NCBI GenBank assembly: GCA_026016205.1 | Contig: CP061209.1 | Location: 884,330-948,329 of the forward strand | Length of the DNA: 64,000 nucleotides | DNA from: Methanosarcinales archaeon | GTDB lineage: Archaea; Halobacteriota; UBA148; JAUWXC01 | Direction: 5' to 3' | In this document: positions 63,827-64,000 of the stretch, piece after piece | Position numbering within the stretch: the first letter of the stretch is position 1 | How the letters are laid out: each line of letters begins with the position of its first letter | The notes under the pieces: generated by a model | The model's database searches: none | What the model saw: the letters and a program-made list of their open reading frames with translations, nothing else | Told to the model about the DNA's origin: nothing | Made by a program: the position numbers and the translations under genes

Positions 63827-64000
63827 ATGGCTGGGCTCAAGGTGGGACAGATTGAAATCGAGGACACGTACTCCGAGGCATTTGACGGCCTGTTCTCGCG
63901 CATTTTGATCACCGCAGATGATGATAAAAGGCTGCGTAAAGCCGCCCTTGACTCTACAGCGCTTCCTTCAACGGTGCTCGGTGAGTCTGAAGGCGGCATC
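63827..64000 (+). CDS. ftr: Formylmethanofuran:H4MPT formyltransferase, partial
   Basis: The first 58 codons at the right edge: AGLKVGQIEIEDTYSEAFDG, then FSRILITADDD and STVLGESEGGI. This is the Ftr N-terminus (xxIEDTxxEAFxxxxxRxLITA). Ftr moves the formyl group between methanofuran and tetrahydromethanopterin in methanogenesis or its reversal, and in Archaeoglobi. GGGGTGA precedes the ATG at 63827. It anchors the organism to the archaeal C1 pathway. Confidence 0.88.
   Translation, partial: MAGLKVGQIEIEDTYSEAFDGLFSRILITADDDKRLRKAALDSTALPSTVLGESEGGI

Noticed and set aside
1-64000. CRISPR array or prophage
   Set aside because: No regularly spaced repeat series, cas genes, integrase, capsid or terminase-like proteins were seen.

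Overview
The window is archaeal chromosome, most likely from a methanogenic or alkane/methane-oxidising member of the Halobacteriota (Methanosarcinales, ANME or Syntrophoarchaeia-like). The evidence is RadA/RadB, Hel308, Cgi121, thermosome, CDC48, RPA and S17e, TATA-box promoters, an intron-bearing tRNA-Arg, deazaflavin (F420) genes cofH/cofG/cofC, the start of ftr (C1/tetrahydromethanopterin pathway) at the right edge, and haem made by the archaeal siroheme (Ahb) route. I cannot fix the genus from the sequence alone.

Layout: 0.3-4 kb is leucine synthesis (leuB, then leuC-leuD) with a VapBC-type toxin-antitoxin pair between them. 4-13 kb is DNA replication/repair and housekeeping (RPA plus a SecB-like partner, radA, phosphoglycolate phosphatase, PRC protein, cdc48, larC, radB). 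13-17 kb is the dapL-lysA-dapF lysine operon; dapA-dapB (56.5-58 kb) and asd (60.8 kb) complete a DapL-type lysine route. 17-23 kb carries hel308-cgi121, ilvD and a thermosome gene. 23-24 kb holds a Fic-family gene with operator-like repeats. 24-34 kb is a haem island: hemA-hemB-hemL-hemC-cobA-hemD-ahbC and ahbD-ahbA-ahbB-met8, enough to go from glutamyl-tRNA to haem b through siroheme. 40-43.5 kb is a c-type cytochrome maturation locus (ccmD, ccmE of the CxxxY type, and a ccmF split into two divergent genes). 45.7-47.8 kb is a decayed glycosyltransferase region. 47.8-50.4 kb is F420 synthesis. 50.5-54.9 kb looks like a glucosylglycerate-type compatible-solute locus (two glycosyltransferases, glycerate kinase, HAD phosphatase).

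The most striking object is at 58.5-60.4 kb. A restriction-modification cassette (ribbon-helix-helix protein, small ORF, Dam-like methylase, PD-(D/E)XK nuclease) is bounded by perfect 23-bp terminal inverted repeats and an exact 9-bp target duplication, yet encodes no transposase. It sits in the short space between fxsA and a small upstream reading frame.

Two small genes (11.4 kb and 38.2 kb) are broken by single-base shifts in homopolymer runs, which may be real decay or sequencing/assembly error.
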